DNA of 64,000 bases from Taudactylus pleione (GCA_031769625.1 JAUIMM010000015.1:29852501-29916500), one strand, 5' to 3'; positions 9,030-20,555 are shown, numbered from the stretch's first letter. Program-made: numbers and translations. Notes: generated by a model not told the origin, from the letters alone.

Positions 9030-10430
9030 AGGGCAGTAGTAGTGCTAAGTAATGTGCCAGCAATATTAGTAGTGCCCAATAACATGCTGCCAATAAAATT
9101 AGTGACCAGTAAGTTACCAGCATACTGTAAGCATTTCCCGGTAATGTGGCATCAGTAATAGTAGTGTTCAATAATAGTATCCTATAACAAGCCAGTATTG
9201 GCAGTGTAGTAATGTACCGGCCACAGCAGTAATACCCATTAATGTATCAGAAATATCAGGGCCCAGCAAAAACCCATCATAGAAATGGCCAGTAATGTGT
9301 CGCCTGTAGTAGTGTGGGTGCACAGTAATGTAACCCACAGCATTAGTGCCCAGTACTATGTCAGTTGTAGCAGTGTTAGTGTGTCCATTAATGAGACACA
9401 TAATAGTGGTGCCCAGTAATGTGTCAGCTGTAGCAGTGTTAGGGCCTCATTTACTAACGAGTTTACGAGTCATACATTTCACTGTGTGTGATAAATGGTG
9501 CTCCAGCCAATCAGCTCCCAACTGTCATTTTTCAAACAATGATTGTCCATTAATGTGAGACCCACAATAGTAGTGCCCAGTATTGTGTCAGCTGTAGCCT
9601 TGCCCAGTAATGCGTCAGCTGTAGCCGTGCCCAGTAATGTGTCAGTTGTAGCAGTAGTTGTACCCAGTAATGTGTCAGCTATAGCAGTAGTAGCGCCCAG
9701 TAATGAGACCCATAACAGTAGTGCCCAGTAATATGCTAGCTATAGCAGTGTTAGAGTCCATTAATGTGAGACCCATAATAGTAGTGCCCAGTAATGTGTC
9801 AGCTGTAGCCGTGCCAAGTATTGTGTCAGCTGTAGCAGTGCCCAGTAATGCGTCAGCTGAAGCAGTGCCCACTAGTGCATCAGCTGCAGCAGTGCCCACT
9901 AGTGCATCAGCTGCAGCAGTGCCCACTAGTGCATCAGCTGCAGCAGAGTCCAGAAAAGTGTCAGCTGTAGCAGTAGTAGTGCCCAGCAATGTGTTGGCTG
10001 TAGCAGTGTCCACTAGTGCGTCAGCTGCAGCAGTGTCCAGAAAAGTGTCAGCTTTAGCAGTAGTGCCCAACAATGTGTCAGCTGTAACAGTGCCCATTAA
10101 TGTGTCCACTGTAGCAGTAGTAAAGCCCAGTATTGTGTCGGCTGTAGGAGAAGTAGTGCCCAGCAATGTGTTACCTGCAGTAGTAGTAGTGCCCAGCAAT
10201 GTGTCAGCTGTAGCAATGCCCTGTAATGTGTCACCTGCAGTAGTAGTAGTAGTGCCCAGCAATGGGTCAGCTGTAGCAGTGCCCAGTAATGTGTCACCTG
10301 CAGTAGTAGTAGTAGTGCCCAGCAATGGGTCAGCTGTAGCAGTGCCCAGTAATGTGTCACCTGCAGTAGTAGTAGTAGTGCCCAGCAATGTGTCAGCTGT
10401 AGAAGGTGCCCAGTTTAATGCTAGCTGTAA
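9030..10430. repeat. Minisatellite with 27-bp-type units
   Basis: Variants of gtgcccagtaatgtgtcagc followed by tgtagca recur throughout, loosely from 9030 and tightly from about 9560. Unit lengths are mostly multiples of 3, with extra agt triplets. A 66-bp-scale higher-order block containing cctgcagtagtagtagtagt repeats near 10220-10385. Long frames open on both strands (237 and 257 codons) follow from units lacking stops, not from coding selection. Confidence 0.9.
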
Positions 10431-10664
10431 CAGTCTCCAAAATCCTCCCTTATCTTCTCTACTAAGTTACCTTTAGTAGTCTGTCCCCATCTGCCCTCTC
10501 TGTCATAGATCACTTGTCATTATGGCTGCAGCTAAACAGAAGTGACCAAATTAGAAGTTGGCACATAAATTGCACCACTAAATATGATAGAGCTGGTCAG
10601 ACAGTACATTCACCAACTTTTGCTTCACCAGAAATCCTGGTCCTAATTTAGGTTGTTATTCATG

Positions 10665-11122
10665 ATGTTATTTATCGGGGTCCGAGCAGACCCTGATTAT
10701 TAATATTCCTACTCGCGGCGAGCGCCGGAGAAATTCATCACTACTCCGGCGCGGAGACAGCTGATCCAAAAATCAACTGTCTCCCCAAATGTTTTCACTG
10801 CTCCGTTCGTGCCTGCGTGACCTAGAGGATCCCTCTTCGTAACCCGGGATTCCTGCCCATAGGGAAGGAGCGGGTGTGCAAAAGCAAACGCCATCTGAAG
10901 ATCTCCAATGCTCCCGCAGTCAAGCTCCGAAAAGATTATAGTTTGAAGAATTTAGGTGCCCATACTAATGTATGGGGACAGCGGGCTACATCAGGAGAGA
11001 AAGGTAAGCAGTTATCTTTATGATAAATGGCCCCAATACTTAATTTCTCCAAAAGCAAGTGAAAATGTTGATTTTCACCTGCTTTTGCAGAAATTAAGTG
11101 ATAATGAATAGACCCCCTAACA
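10665..11122. mobile_element. MITE-like repeat, copy 1 of a family
   Basis: The right part contains a hairpin, ttaatttctccaaaagcaag paired with cttgctttt-like sequence near 11080-11098. The same segments occur in reverse orientation at 44484-44860: both copies share a Gcttgactgcgggagcatt-like block and a ctatgggaag / cttcccatag block. Two diverged copies in one window argue for an interspersed element. Its class is unknown. Confidence 0.55.
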
Positions 11123-11364
11123 ACCTGACTGCCCCCAGTAGCTGAAAGTAAAAAATAAAATCAATATTAATTAAGATTTCCAATGCTGCACTTAGGCCAT
11201 GTTCATGTTCTGAGCCGCAGGGACTGGACATGAGAGGGCCACAAGAGCATCAGTGCAGTATGGAACCTCTTTATTCATGTACATATAATTACATTGTGGC
11301 CAAAACGTGCACTGGCTATTGTCCTTTGGTTAGTATAAGGATATATTGTAAAATAAACACTTGC

Positions 11365-11451
11365 CTGTCGAGAATTGCTGCGGTTGGCGTTTGTCCTCAC
11401 ACGAGGATCATCATCCTGGACAATTTCACCATTTGCCAAAATTCGCACCAT
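11365..11451 (-). CDS. FAM241B: FAM241B, first coding exon
   Basis: This encodes the first 29 residues, beginning MVRILANGEIVQDDDPRVRT, which is essentially the start of vertebrate FAM241B. The exon ends at CGACAG followed by GCAAGT, a GC-type donor, in phase 0. It is preceded by a clean acceptor (ttttcttttcag) at about 11488, giving an exon of 11365-11487 with 36 bases of 5' UTR. Thus at least one noncoding exon must lie further right. The N-terminal residues face away from the membrane segment encoded by the last exon. An upstream methionine in the same frame exists only if the intron is read through, so 11451 is the better start. Confidence 0.93.
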
Positions 11452-11487
11452 TTCCTTTGGATGATATTTGATCCTCAACAACCCAAC
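11452..11487 (-). other. FAM241B: FAM241B 5' UTR part of exon
   Basis: 36 bases between the acceptor AG (minus strand ttttcttttcag) and the FAM241B ATG. The strong pyrimidine tract and AG directly before TTGGGTTG support a splice acceptor. Confidence 0.7.
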
Positions 11488-11489
11488 TG

Positions 11490-12150
11490 AAAAGAAAATA
11501 CCTTCATCTCAATAAATAAATACTATTGCAAACATTCAATTGATATATATTAAGTTTAACGGTGGAATATGAACCAGTATGAATCCTGCCATTGAGACAA
11601 GCCGGATTAATATTCATGAAGTACTGTTTATGAATTGATAGGCTACTTTCTCATTCATTTTGTGCTTACACAACCCACAAACGACCACTGTCACTGTACA
11701 TAGGTGACAGATCCACATTAAGGGATTTATGCAGAGCTGAATGAAACTCAGTTATTATTCTGGATCTTGCTTGTTCTTGCACTGGGCATCCTACGAACCA
11801 GAGCGTACACAAGTACGGGTGATGCTTAGTTGTACAGTACTCCAACACATCCCGTCTTAGAAGGGGCATCATTTAGTAGTAACAGAGCATTCACACAATG
11901 GCAAGAGTATTGCGACGAACTGTGGGCTATGAACAGATGCACAAATGCAGATAATGCACTGATAATGACATCATCTATGAAACTAACATGAGCTATGAAA
12001 CGAACCATACAGATAGGGGAAATCCGGCTACAGTGATATGAACAGATCTGAATATGAGCGATTATCTGTATTTAGTCGTCCGTATGCTATGCACGTGCAA
12101 TTACGACTGACTGGCATTCAACTCAGCATTGGCTTCTAATGTAGGCTTCT
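11490..12150. other. Non-coding stretch, nothing recognised
   Basis: Probably part of the first (noncoding) intron of FAM241B. AT-rich, with no protein similarity or repeat structure that I can name. Confidence 0.4.
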
Positions 12151-12154
12151 TTTG

Positions 12155-12472
12155 GCTCAATTCAATTAGCCGCGAGTTGCAGTTGTAACAATGCGGAAAC
12201 ACTAACAGCACCGCAACTCAGCTCCCTCGGGGCCTGACTAACCTCATCCAGAACTCTTGGATTTTTGTTTAATACGTAGCCCTCTCAATTCAATTACCTG
12301 CGAGTCCCCTTACAGCACGAGTAAGTGCGGCTATATGCTGCACTTACGGTACCTGTGTGCTAGTAGAATTTTAGTAGAGGCGAGATAAGGTCATAAATGG
12401 GTCTAGTTGCGGTGCCGCTGGCAGCGTTTCCACGCCAAACTTGCCCCATGCGGCTAATTGAATTCAGCTCCA
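12155..12472. mobile_element. MITE with AATTCAATTAGCCGC termini
   Basis: The left end ggctcaattcaattagccgc is matched in inverted form by gcggctaattgaattcagct at the right end. The body is about 318 bases and has GC-rich short inverted segments. No clear target duplication could be set. It lies in the presumed first intron of FAM241B. Confidence 0.65.
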
Positions 12473-12479
12473 AGAATGA

Positions 12480-13050
12480 AAACTGTCAAATTTATCTTCC
12501 AAAATATATAACATACAGTATACATACTCATTTACTTCCCAAATAACCTTCAAATGATAATGCAGAAGTAAGAAACAGCCCAGAATTAAACTACAAAGCC
12601 CTGGTGACTAGCAATGACAGCTATAATAAATGCAGCTTATTATATATATACACTGTACAATGGGCTAAAGCAAAGTGTGGAGGGCTAGGGGTGCAATGGT
12701 AGAAGACAGAATTGTCATGTGCAGGCAAGCTCTGCATACAGGCAGGTAACCTGCCTCTGCCTGGACACCTGCAAGGCCATTTGTAATATACTCTTATAGT
12801 ATAAAAGTATAAGTCGCTACTCACTTAAAACAACATACTAACAGAAATTAGTAGACAATACTGGGCTAAATAGAAATCAAGATTGTCCTGAATACTTCTT
12901 AGTGCACTTTAAAGGTTATAACCTGACTGTTTATCTTACGTATGTCTAGGGGGAGCTGTGCTGGATTTGCAGACTGTACAGCACCTGATCTTGTGTACAC
13001 AGTGACAGCAGCAATGCTATATCCCGGGCATGCTAGCTAGTGTGCTCAGA
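12480..13050. other. Non-coding stretch, nothing recognised
   Basis: AT-rich sequence with a short TATA-rich run near 12640. No gene or repeat identified. Confidence 0.35.
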
Positions 13051-13056
13051 TCTTAC

Positions 13057-13350
13057 CACGAACAATTATAGCCTCTGCTGATTAATGCCTTGTCCTGGGC
13101 ACTTCCTGATGTTCTCACCCAGTGGATGTTGTACAGCTCAGTCTCAGCCTACAGTACAGGAAATAGGGCCGGGCTAATGCCGGCCTTCCCTCCCCCTTAC
13201 TACTACAACACTCACAGCTCTCACCGGCGTGCCCAGCGCTGCCCCCTGCAGGCGTTTCTGAGAAGTGTCTGTTATTACTCTAGTGCCAGTCTTTTCGTTT
13301 CAGGTGTGCACCGAAATTTGGCTTCGTGGAATAAAAGTTGGGGGTACCTT
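13057..13350 (-). promoter_or_regulatory. Candidate FAM241B noncoding first exon / promoter
   Basis: FAM241B needs an upstream noncoding exon on the minus strand. A good donor, CGTG/GTAAGA, sits at 13057/13056, preceded by about 250 bases richer in GC than the surroundings and containing an ETS-like CAGGAAGTG near 13100. This is a positional guess. A transcript start or CpG island cannot be shown by eye, and the exon could lie elsewhere. Confidence 0.22.
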
Positions 13351-13423
13351 CATCTGCAAGTTTCGAAATAGCATCTATAAAGCTGTTTATTCAGAAGACA
13401 AATATACACGTACTAAATGTGTT

Positions 13424-13424
13424 T

Positions 13425-13455
<31 letters not shown>

Positions 13456-13460
13456 TATTA
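13424..13460. repeat. (TA)n microsatellite
   Basis: An almost pure TA run, immediately left of the hAT terminus at 13473. Confidence 0.9.
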
Positions 13461-14669
13461 CTGTATATATATTAGAGATGAGCTGGTGTCTGAGAACTGG
13501 ACCCACCCAAACATTGCAATCCAGGCAGGATCCGAGTCCGGCTCGGGTTTTCCACCTACAGATGTAGCCGCGCTCATCTATTCCGCGATGCGACATGGAT
13601 GGCGAGGCTAGTGTGCCCGCATCTATGCACGCAATAGACTTCAAAGGCGAGAACACTGGCTGCGCCTAGTCGCAGCCCAGCGAGAGCTGCGCTATGCCGC
13701 AATGCGTGTGCCTGTGCGCACGCATGGCGGCAATGATGTAGATGGCTACATCTGTAACTCGGATCTCAAAACAAGGCAAAACGTCATCATCCAGCTGTCG
13801 GATTCTCGCGGGTTTTGGATTGTATAGTTAGTCCCTCCCCGCAGTGATCGGCGCCATTTGCTTGCTGAGTCCCGGGCTGTCAGGGCTGTGCTTCATCCAA
13901 GGGGGGCTGTGTTGTCCAATACAGGGGTGTGCAGTGCTGGGCTGCAGGGCTGAAATCAGAAATTGTAGGGCTCGGGACTGACAAAATGGGCAGGGCCCCC
14001 CTCCTCCCCTCTTACCTTATAACCCTGAAGATGGCTTTTTCTCCTGGTCTGACTGGCTGGCGCTTCTCACGTGCTGTGTCTATTCTGACCTCACGGTTGT
14101 TGCTACTGTAAATCCAAGCTGGAGAAAGGACCTCTCTGACGTCACAACCACGTGACCGCTGCAGCATGGCTGGACCGCTCCAGTGTTACCACCCATGTGG
14201 GCATGGAGGGGAATATAAACCTGTGGTGAGCGAAGTGAACCTGGGTCACTTTTGCTCCCCCTGTTCTGTACCTGGCCCCTCCCCCTTTGGTTGAGGGTCA
14301 GGTGGTTGTGACGTCAGAGATCCTCTACAGCACCTCTTTCTAGACCTAACCCTGACCTCACCCTTCCAGTGGCAGTGACTCAAAAAAAAAAACTTTATTA
14401 AACAAGTATTTGTTTATTGTATTTATGCCCCCACCTACATGCCTTACAATACATATGTATTTTATGAGTTTGTTCCCCAAGACCACCTTTCCATTATACA
14501 GTATGTGTTTAGTAATGTTGTGTCTCTTTTTTTTTTTTTTTTTTTTTTAAACTTACATGTTTCTCCATTTCATCCTCACCTGTTGTTTTATGATTGCTGG
14601 TGCTGGGGCTTGACTCAGGCTTGCCAGGGTGGTGTGTATGCCCCTCAGCTTATCCAAAACATTGTGACG

Positions 14670-15215
14670 CTGCTGGCCATATTGTGAGTGACGCTGTAGG
14701 TTCATCATACTGCAGTGTATAATTCGTGAAGTATTGTGAGTGACGCTGTCAGTCAATAATACCGTAGTGTAATATTATTCATACAAGTATTGTGACACAG
14801 TTGGTCAGTAATACTGCAGTGTAATATATTCATAATAAATATTGTGACACTGTAAGTGGAAATACAGTGTAATATTCAACATGTATTGTGACACTAAGGG
14901 GTAGCGCAGTGTATTTATAAAAAGTGTTGTGATACTGTAAGTGGTAGTGCAGTGTATTCATAAAAAATATTGTGGCCCTAAGTGGAAACGAAGTATAATA
15001 TTCAACAAGTATTGTGACACTGTAAGTGGTTACACAGTGTATTCATAAAAAAATATTGTGACACTGTAAGTGGAAATGCAGTGTATTATTCATAGAAAAT
15101 ATTCTGATACTGTAAGTGGTAGCACAGTGTATTATTCATAATCCACACTGAATAATAGCGCAGTGTATTATTCATAATATGTGGTCATTGATACCGCAGT
15201 GTAAGTTTTTAAATT
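14670..15215. repeat. Degenerate tandem repeat in hAT leader
   Basis: Diverged units built around tattgtgacactgtaagtgg and cagtgtattattcat recur about ten times, with spacing of roughly 45-65 bases. The array sits just upstream of the BED-finger ORF. In the related element at 35-42 kb the corresponding place holds an unrelated-looking 21-bp array. Confidence 0.75.
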
Positions 15216-15226
15216 GGTACAAATGA

Positions 15227-15945
15227 ATGTGTTTGCTGTACCCCACTTTGTTCGTGTTTGTTGATATACAGAACGATCAGTTGAGAGGAGAGCAGGAACC
15301 ACATACTAGTGCTGGAGCTGCTGCCAGTGACACCAGTCATGACGATACTAGTCTGTCTATGTCATCTACTAAAGCCGATGACCAAGGGCACACAGGGCTT
15401 AAGTCAGGGCATCTAAAATCAAAGAAGCAATCTTTTACAGTGGCAAAGAAAAAAACATCAAAGGGAAAGTTAGCTGCAGAAAGACATAAAATTGGCAATA
15501 TGCCTTTCACCACACGCAGTGGCAAGGAAAGGCTAAGGTCTTGGCTTTTATTTATGACTGGTGGTTCTGCCTCTAATGATGATTTAAGCACAAGTAAACA
15601 TGCTGACATAGAATTTAAGGATGCTTCTGTGGAAGTGCACCAGGATGAGGAGGATATTTGTGTAGCTGACGCCAATAAGGATGTTGCTGATGAGGATGTT
15701 GTTTGTGTAAATTAGGCACCAGTGGAAGAAATAGTTGTTGGCCATGATAAGGAAAAGCCCATTGTCATGCCTGGGCATAAGACAAAAAAATACACTTCTT
15801 ATGTGTGGAATTTTTCTACCCAAATCCGAACAACAATTGTGAAGCCATCTGTACCCTTTGTAAAGCCAGAGGTAGGGACCTCAAACACCTAGGAACTTCT
15901 TTCCTGTTACTTAATCTGCAACACATCCATCCAAAAAGTTTTAGT
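15227..15945 (+). pseudogene. hAT N-terminal acidic region and BED zinc finger, broken
   Basis: The frame opens at 15227 and carries a basic segment (SFTVAKKKTSKGKLAAERHK), then SGKERLRSWLLFMTGGS and an acidic run. It hits a TAG at about 15713, continues in the same frame to about 15812 (SYVWNF), then needs a one-base shift to show the finger: CTLC, then HLGTSFLL, then HIH. The aromatic plus C2H2 layout is that of a BED finger, which binds DNA in hAT transposases. The paralogous copies at 36 and 40 kb give the same order. A relic: one stop plus one frameshift. Confidence 0.78.
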
Positions 15946-16049
15946 AAAATTCAGAAACATTGGCTAAAAAAGTAACAACAAGTAGTCCAGCATCAGCTAG
16001 TTCCCTTCTCTCTACTAGATCCAAGCAACTGCCATCTTCACCACCTACA

Positions 16050-18010
16050 CCTTAATCAACAATATCCTCAATCATGAAGCTGTTTGTTTGGGCCCCCAGA
16101 AGACAAGCTACCAATGGGCAGCTGACATTGCTGGCAGTGATCTCTACATGCACAAACTGGCTATACAGAGGCAAGATGTTGTCACCATCATCATCAGATT
16201 CCTCACCCTCATCAGTATCTACATCATCTTTCTTCACACAATATTAATACGTCCCGTTGGAATCCACCATTACAGGTGCCTCTGTAATTTTTGGACATAA
16301 TTGGTGGTAATGGTCTTCCTCATAGAATTTGTAGTTCATTATGATGAACATAATCTTTTCCACAATTTAGGGAACTAACGTCCTACTCCGATAGCTGACA
16401 TGGTTCATGGCTGTGCTGAAAACTCTTACGGAGTACACACTGGAGGGCGGGCAGCTCAAGTAAATCAAAGTCAGATTGTGCAAGGGCCTCCAAATTGCTT
16501 TTTTTTACTGCTAGTATTCAAATGGACTGTCTGACATACCTATTTGGATGCTATCATTAAAAATAGTCCTCAACCATTCTTTGAATGGTGACCGTATCAG
16601 ATGGAGTCACGGTAGAGGTTTCATTGATTTAATTGTAGGCAATTCTTTTAGACCCAAATAGATGTCAAAACTTGGTTGTGTTGTCTCATCTGCATCACCA
16701 GTGGGTCTTTTGGGAAAGTTTAGTTTTTCCTTGGCAGCCACACTTGCTGGAAAAACTGAAGGAAAAGCCATAGCTGCATCACGTGCCACTTAGTTGACAA
16801 TTTGCTTACCAACAGGTCTTTGCATCTCTTCCAATTTGTGTCCGTTGGGAAGAAAGACATGACTTATGACTTAAACCTAGGATCCAGCACGGTCGCCAAA
16901 ATGTATTGATTTGATTGGAAGGTCCTGACAACCCTTGGATCCTGGTGAAGTGAATAAAGGACTTGATCTACAAGTCCAACGTACTTTACAAAATCGCTCT
17001 CTTTCAACAGTCTAATTAGGAAAATTACATGACTCAAGCTGACAGCATCTGAACTCACTTCACAGGTGACTACTTTGAAAGGTTTCAGCACTTTGCACAA
17101 TACAGAAAGTATTTTCCACTGAGCTTGAGTACGGTGCTGTCCCCCTTCTCTTCCTATGTCATAGTTCACTGTGTAGCTTTGGCAAGCTTTTTGCTGTCCC
17201 TCCATCCACTGAAGCATAAAAAAACTACCTCTTGCTTCAGCTGGTGGCAGGGCAAATTAAAAATTTATTGCAGCTGCTGCAATCTTCTACATGCGCCTGC
17301 TGAATGCCAAAAATGTCCAGAAATTTTTCGGGCCAAAGAGAGCATCTCCTGCACAGCCCTGTCATTTGTAATAAAAAAATTGCAACACCAAGTTGATTGC
17401 GTGAGAATGACATAGGACGTGTTGGAATTCATCCAGCTTTAATGCTTTCACAATATTGGTGGCGTTGTCAGAAATGACAAATCCTGACGAGAGTGCAAGT
17501 GGGGTAAGCCATTTTACAATGACTTCCCTGAGTTTTTCAAAAAGGTTGTCAGCGGTATGCCTCTTAGTGAAACCAGTGATACACAGATTAGCCTGCCTCT
17601 GAATGAGCTGCTGTTTCTTATATGATGTTGGTGCTGCTGAAGGCATTACACCCACCCAGTGGACTGTTACAGTCATGTACTCTTGTGTTTGCTCTGTTCT
17701 GTTTGTTCACATATCTGTGGTTAAGTGGACAGAGGGTACAATGGCATATTGGAGTACACTAATTAAGTTTTTTTTAACGTCCCTGTACGGGCTGGGCATT
17801 GCTTTTCTAGTGAAGTAGAATCTAGATGGGATTTGGTAGCAGGGACACAAGACCTTAATTAACTGTCTAAAACCCACTGCATTATTGTCAGATATTGGAC
17901 GCACATCTAATACCAGCATAAATGTTATGGCGTCAGTGATCCGCTGTGCAACTGGGTGACTGCTGTCATACTTGCTCCCCCTTGCAAAGGATTGTTTAAC
18001 AGTCAATTGT
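16050..18010 (-). pseudogene. hAT transposase catalytic region, broken, minus strand
   Basis: Successive minus-strand blocks match a ZBED-type hAT transposase in order: QSFARGSKYDSSHPVAQRIT, then LTTDMWTNR, then an RNase-H-like SDNATNIVKAL with CHSHAINLVLQ, then a helical segment with LDPRFKS, and finally acidic sequence. Stops and shifts separate the blocks (for example near 17360, 16865 and 16795), so no protein could be made. The direction is opposite to that of the BED segment at 15.2-15.9 kb although both lie between the same two termini. The start of the homology around 18010 matches the short transposase stub after the finger at 36.2 kb, where finger and stub share one direction. Confidence 0.82.
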
Positions 18011-18761
18011 TTTTTTTAAACTCCTAATAATAGTCTTCCTATCCCCTTCTGGCATTAAGATCCTCTCCCAGCAGCAGCAGGCATAGGACTCAAGGATACT
18101 TCTGGGGCAAGGACTGATGTGAATGATTTAAATATTTTTGTAAATGCCTCCCCTCTCTCATAAATTTGCTTCAGAATCAAAAAATTTAATTCAATTTACT
18201 ACTAATCAAACCTTCCTTTCCCTTCCTTAAATTACATACATACTCCAACTCCCTCGGGCCTCTGACCTAGTTTTTGATTAATGAAAACATTCTTGGTTTT
18301 TAAACTTCCTATGGGGTCGTATAGTTTATTAAACTGCCATCCTGTCTACCACTGCAGTACCACTCTTTGCCATGTTGGAAGCTGAACTGCCACATGTTAG
18401 TGTCGCCCACTGCTGTCGCTTAGCTTAGTCAGCCAGCTAGCTCGATGCAACCTTTTGGCCTAAACTGGATGAAATCATGATTGTGAGCTGTGAGGTGGTC
18501 AAAATTGACTAGAATTTACTGGAAATAAATGTTATTGAGGTTAATAATAGTGCAGGAACAAAAACAGGCCCAAATTATGTGATTTCACAGCTGTTTTTAT
18601 GATTTTTTAGAAAAAATACAGATCCAAAACCTTGAAGGAGATACAGATCCAAAACCAAAACACAGTGCACATCCCTATAGATCCCTGAGGACAGGGTAAT
18701 AAATTTATATCTCTATATGAAAGTCTGCAGTGCCGTGCTGTGTCTAACCCCCGGAGGGATG

Positions 18762-18779
18762 ATTCACTATATCAGTGTG

Positions 18780-18821
<42 letters not shown>

Positions 18822-18841
18822 CACGCACTGATATAGTGAAT
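18762..18841. repeat. Near-perfect palindrome around (TA)n
   Basis: attcactatatcag at the left is mirrored by ctgatatagtgaat at the right, with a long TA run in between. About 80 bases in all with two or so mismatched pairs, able to fold as a cruciform. It may be a tiny MITE built on a microsatellite. Confidence 0.88.
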
Positions 18842-19084
18842 GCCATATAAGTTATTTGTTTAGTGTGGTAATGTGAACACACCCACCTTCAGAGTCTGAT
18901 GTTTCGAGTAGGTTCGTTCAATCACTTTTTCTTCCCTGGCTGAGAGGTGAAAGCAAACTGATCCCAGACCCAAATGTTACATAAGTTTTTAGAAATAAAA
19001 TGTAGTTTTATTAGTCTGGAACACTTCTTGTCAGGAAGAACAAGATACTTCTTTATAAAAGTTATTATAGCAACAATTGGCTTG

Positions 19085-19370
19085 GGCACAGAATCCCGAC
19101 GCTGGCATCCCGAGATGGTTATATTACAGACACCTGCCTGTAAGTACCCTAACCCTACCCCTAAACCTAACCCCTTCCTCCCCACAGCCTAAACCTAACC
19201 CAGCCCCCTCCCACACCCCAAGCCTAACCTTCCCACCACAGCCTACCCCTCTCCCTAGTGCCTAACCCTAATACATACTGGCGGTCGGGATGCTGGTACC
19301 AGGATTCTGACTGGTATCGAGATTCCAGCACCTGCATTCTGAGTGCCGGCATCCCGACACCGGGAGAGAA
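19085..19370. repeat. Repeat with telomere-like CCCTAA motifs, copy 1
   Basis: The ends share inverted boxes (gaatcccgacgctggcatcc at the left, gccggcatcccgac at the right). The middle has repeated cctaaccc motifs. A related copy in the opposite sense lies at 49905-50150. The motifs are irregular, so this is an interspersed element and not a telomere remnant. Confidence 0.6.
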
Positions 19371-19374
19371 AACT

Positions 19375-20555
19375 CCATCCCCAACAATGCCATCAATTCA
19401 GTAATACACGTACAATGGATCTCACAGGCATACGTTAATTGCAAAAATTACATAAGTTCATTGCAACAATTACAACATTTTATCTGTACTATTAAATAGG
19501 GAATCCACCAGACTATAGTCTAGCTTGAGATCTGTAGTTTTCAGTTAATGCTCCTCACTAAAAAAAAATATGAACCTTCTCTCCTGAGCTCCTGACATGC
19601 TGTGCTTTAATATACTTCAATCAGGAGATTTTTATCTATTATAATACTATGTCACTTTCACTTTTTTAGCTGTTTAACTCATATATGCTAGTTCCTAATG
19701 ATATGTTCTTGCTTAACTTTCTCTCTCCCCCTCTCTGTGGCTGGACTATCATGGTACAGTGGTGAGACTATTTGAACAGCAGTCACTATTTCTTTAATGA
19801 ACTCTCTCTAAGCATGACCATGATAATGCAAATCATGTCAGCATTGCACACTGAACCTCCCATACAAAATCTCCTGGAGGGGAGGTAAAAATGTTGCAAG
19901 TCTGCATTATTATTTATTTTTTATGTGTTACATTTGTTAGACTGATTTGCATTCTGGATTGTCATATCTCCTAACTTTACTGTGTTAGACGTGATGGATT
20001 AGGTGCGCTCTGACGCTGTCTCAATGGTGTCACTGGGATCACTGTACATTGGAAAAGACATGTTAAAAAAAAGTGTATCTATGCCCATGTGTTCAGACGA
20101 GCCCAGCTCTAAACCATTAGAATTTGAGCCAGGTGTACATACACGCACGCAGGGAGGGTCTCTGAGTACCCAGAAAACCCCCTTGCCCGCAGATCAGTGG
20201 CGTAGCGCCATCAGTTTCAGTAAGTGTAGTGGAGACTGCAGTGAGTGCGGTCCGCAGTACACAATAACAAACGCAGCACTGCCGGTGCCGGGTAGTACAC
20301 TCGTACTATCCAGCGGCGATGTGTTTGTTTTAGCAGCAGCAGCAGTCAGACAGACCACTAGTAACTGTTAACACACTTTACCTTAGTTGTACACATTATA
20401 AAAGTATGAAATACATGAGAAAATAGTAATATTGCAGTTAATAATAAATGTGATTTATAATAAAAGTCACATTTACCATAGAAAGTATAATGAAATACAA
20501 ATATCTGAATTGAAGTAAAAATCCAACTTGCACCTTCACGCATTTTTTGAAGGTT
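19375..20555. other. Non-coding stretch, nothing recognised
   Basis: About 1.2 kb with no identifiable gene. An open frame of 122 codons at 20003-20371 has no protein similarity that I know, and its composition does not stand out. Confidence 0.4.

Larger units (their letters stand above)
2290..11364 (-). other. FAM241B: FAM241B intron of 9,075 bp with GC donor
   Basis: On the minus strand the intron starts with GCAAGT directly after CGACAG (11370-11365) and ends in ACAG before 2289. A GC donor is a known minor variant of GT-AG splicing, and the surrounding AG/GCAAGT is its preferred context. A DIRS element occupies about two thirds of the intron (2783-8724), followed by a minisatellite (9030-10430) and a MITE (10665-11122). 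2300-2782, 8725-9030 and 10430-10660 are AT-rich with nothing recognised. Confidence 0.85.
13473..18677 (+). mobile_element. Decayed BED-finger hAT element, internally rearranged
   Basis: The left end TAGAGATGAGC and the right end (minus strand TAGGGATGTGCAC at 18677) are related termini. The right-terminal 350 bases match the terminus at 35143 in opposite orientation. The sequence near 13780-13810 (gtcatcatccagctgtcgga) belongs to the left end of a repeat family I recognise from frogs. Inside are a plus-strand acidic/BED-finger segment and a minus-strand transposase segment. There is no 8-bp duplication at the limits given (atatatat versus tagatccc), so one end may be secondary. About 5.2 kb. 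Confidence 0.72.

Noticed and set aside
9675..10476. Alanine/valine/serine-rich 237- and 257-codon frames
   Set aside because: Minisatellite by-products, open on both strands, no start context or splice support.
13473..13580. Tiny MITE bounded by TAGAGATGAGC and GCGCTCATCTA
   Set aside because: The inner box may be only a subterminal repeat of the larger hAT element. No 8-bp duplication was seen, so it is not listed separately.
20003..20371. 122-codon plus-strand frame
   Set aside because: No recognisable domain, no splice or promoter support, and surrounded by repeats.
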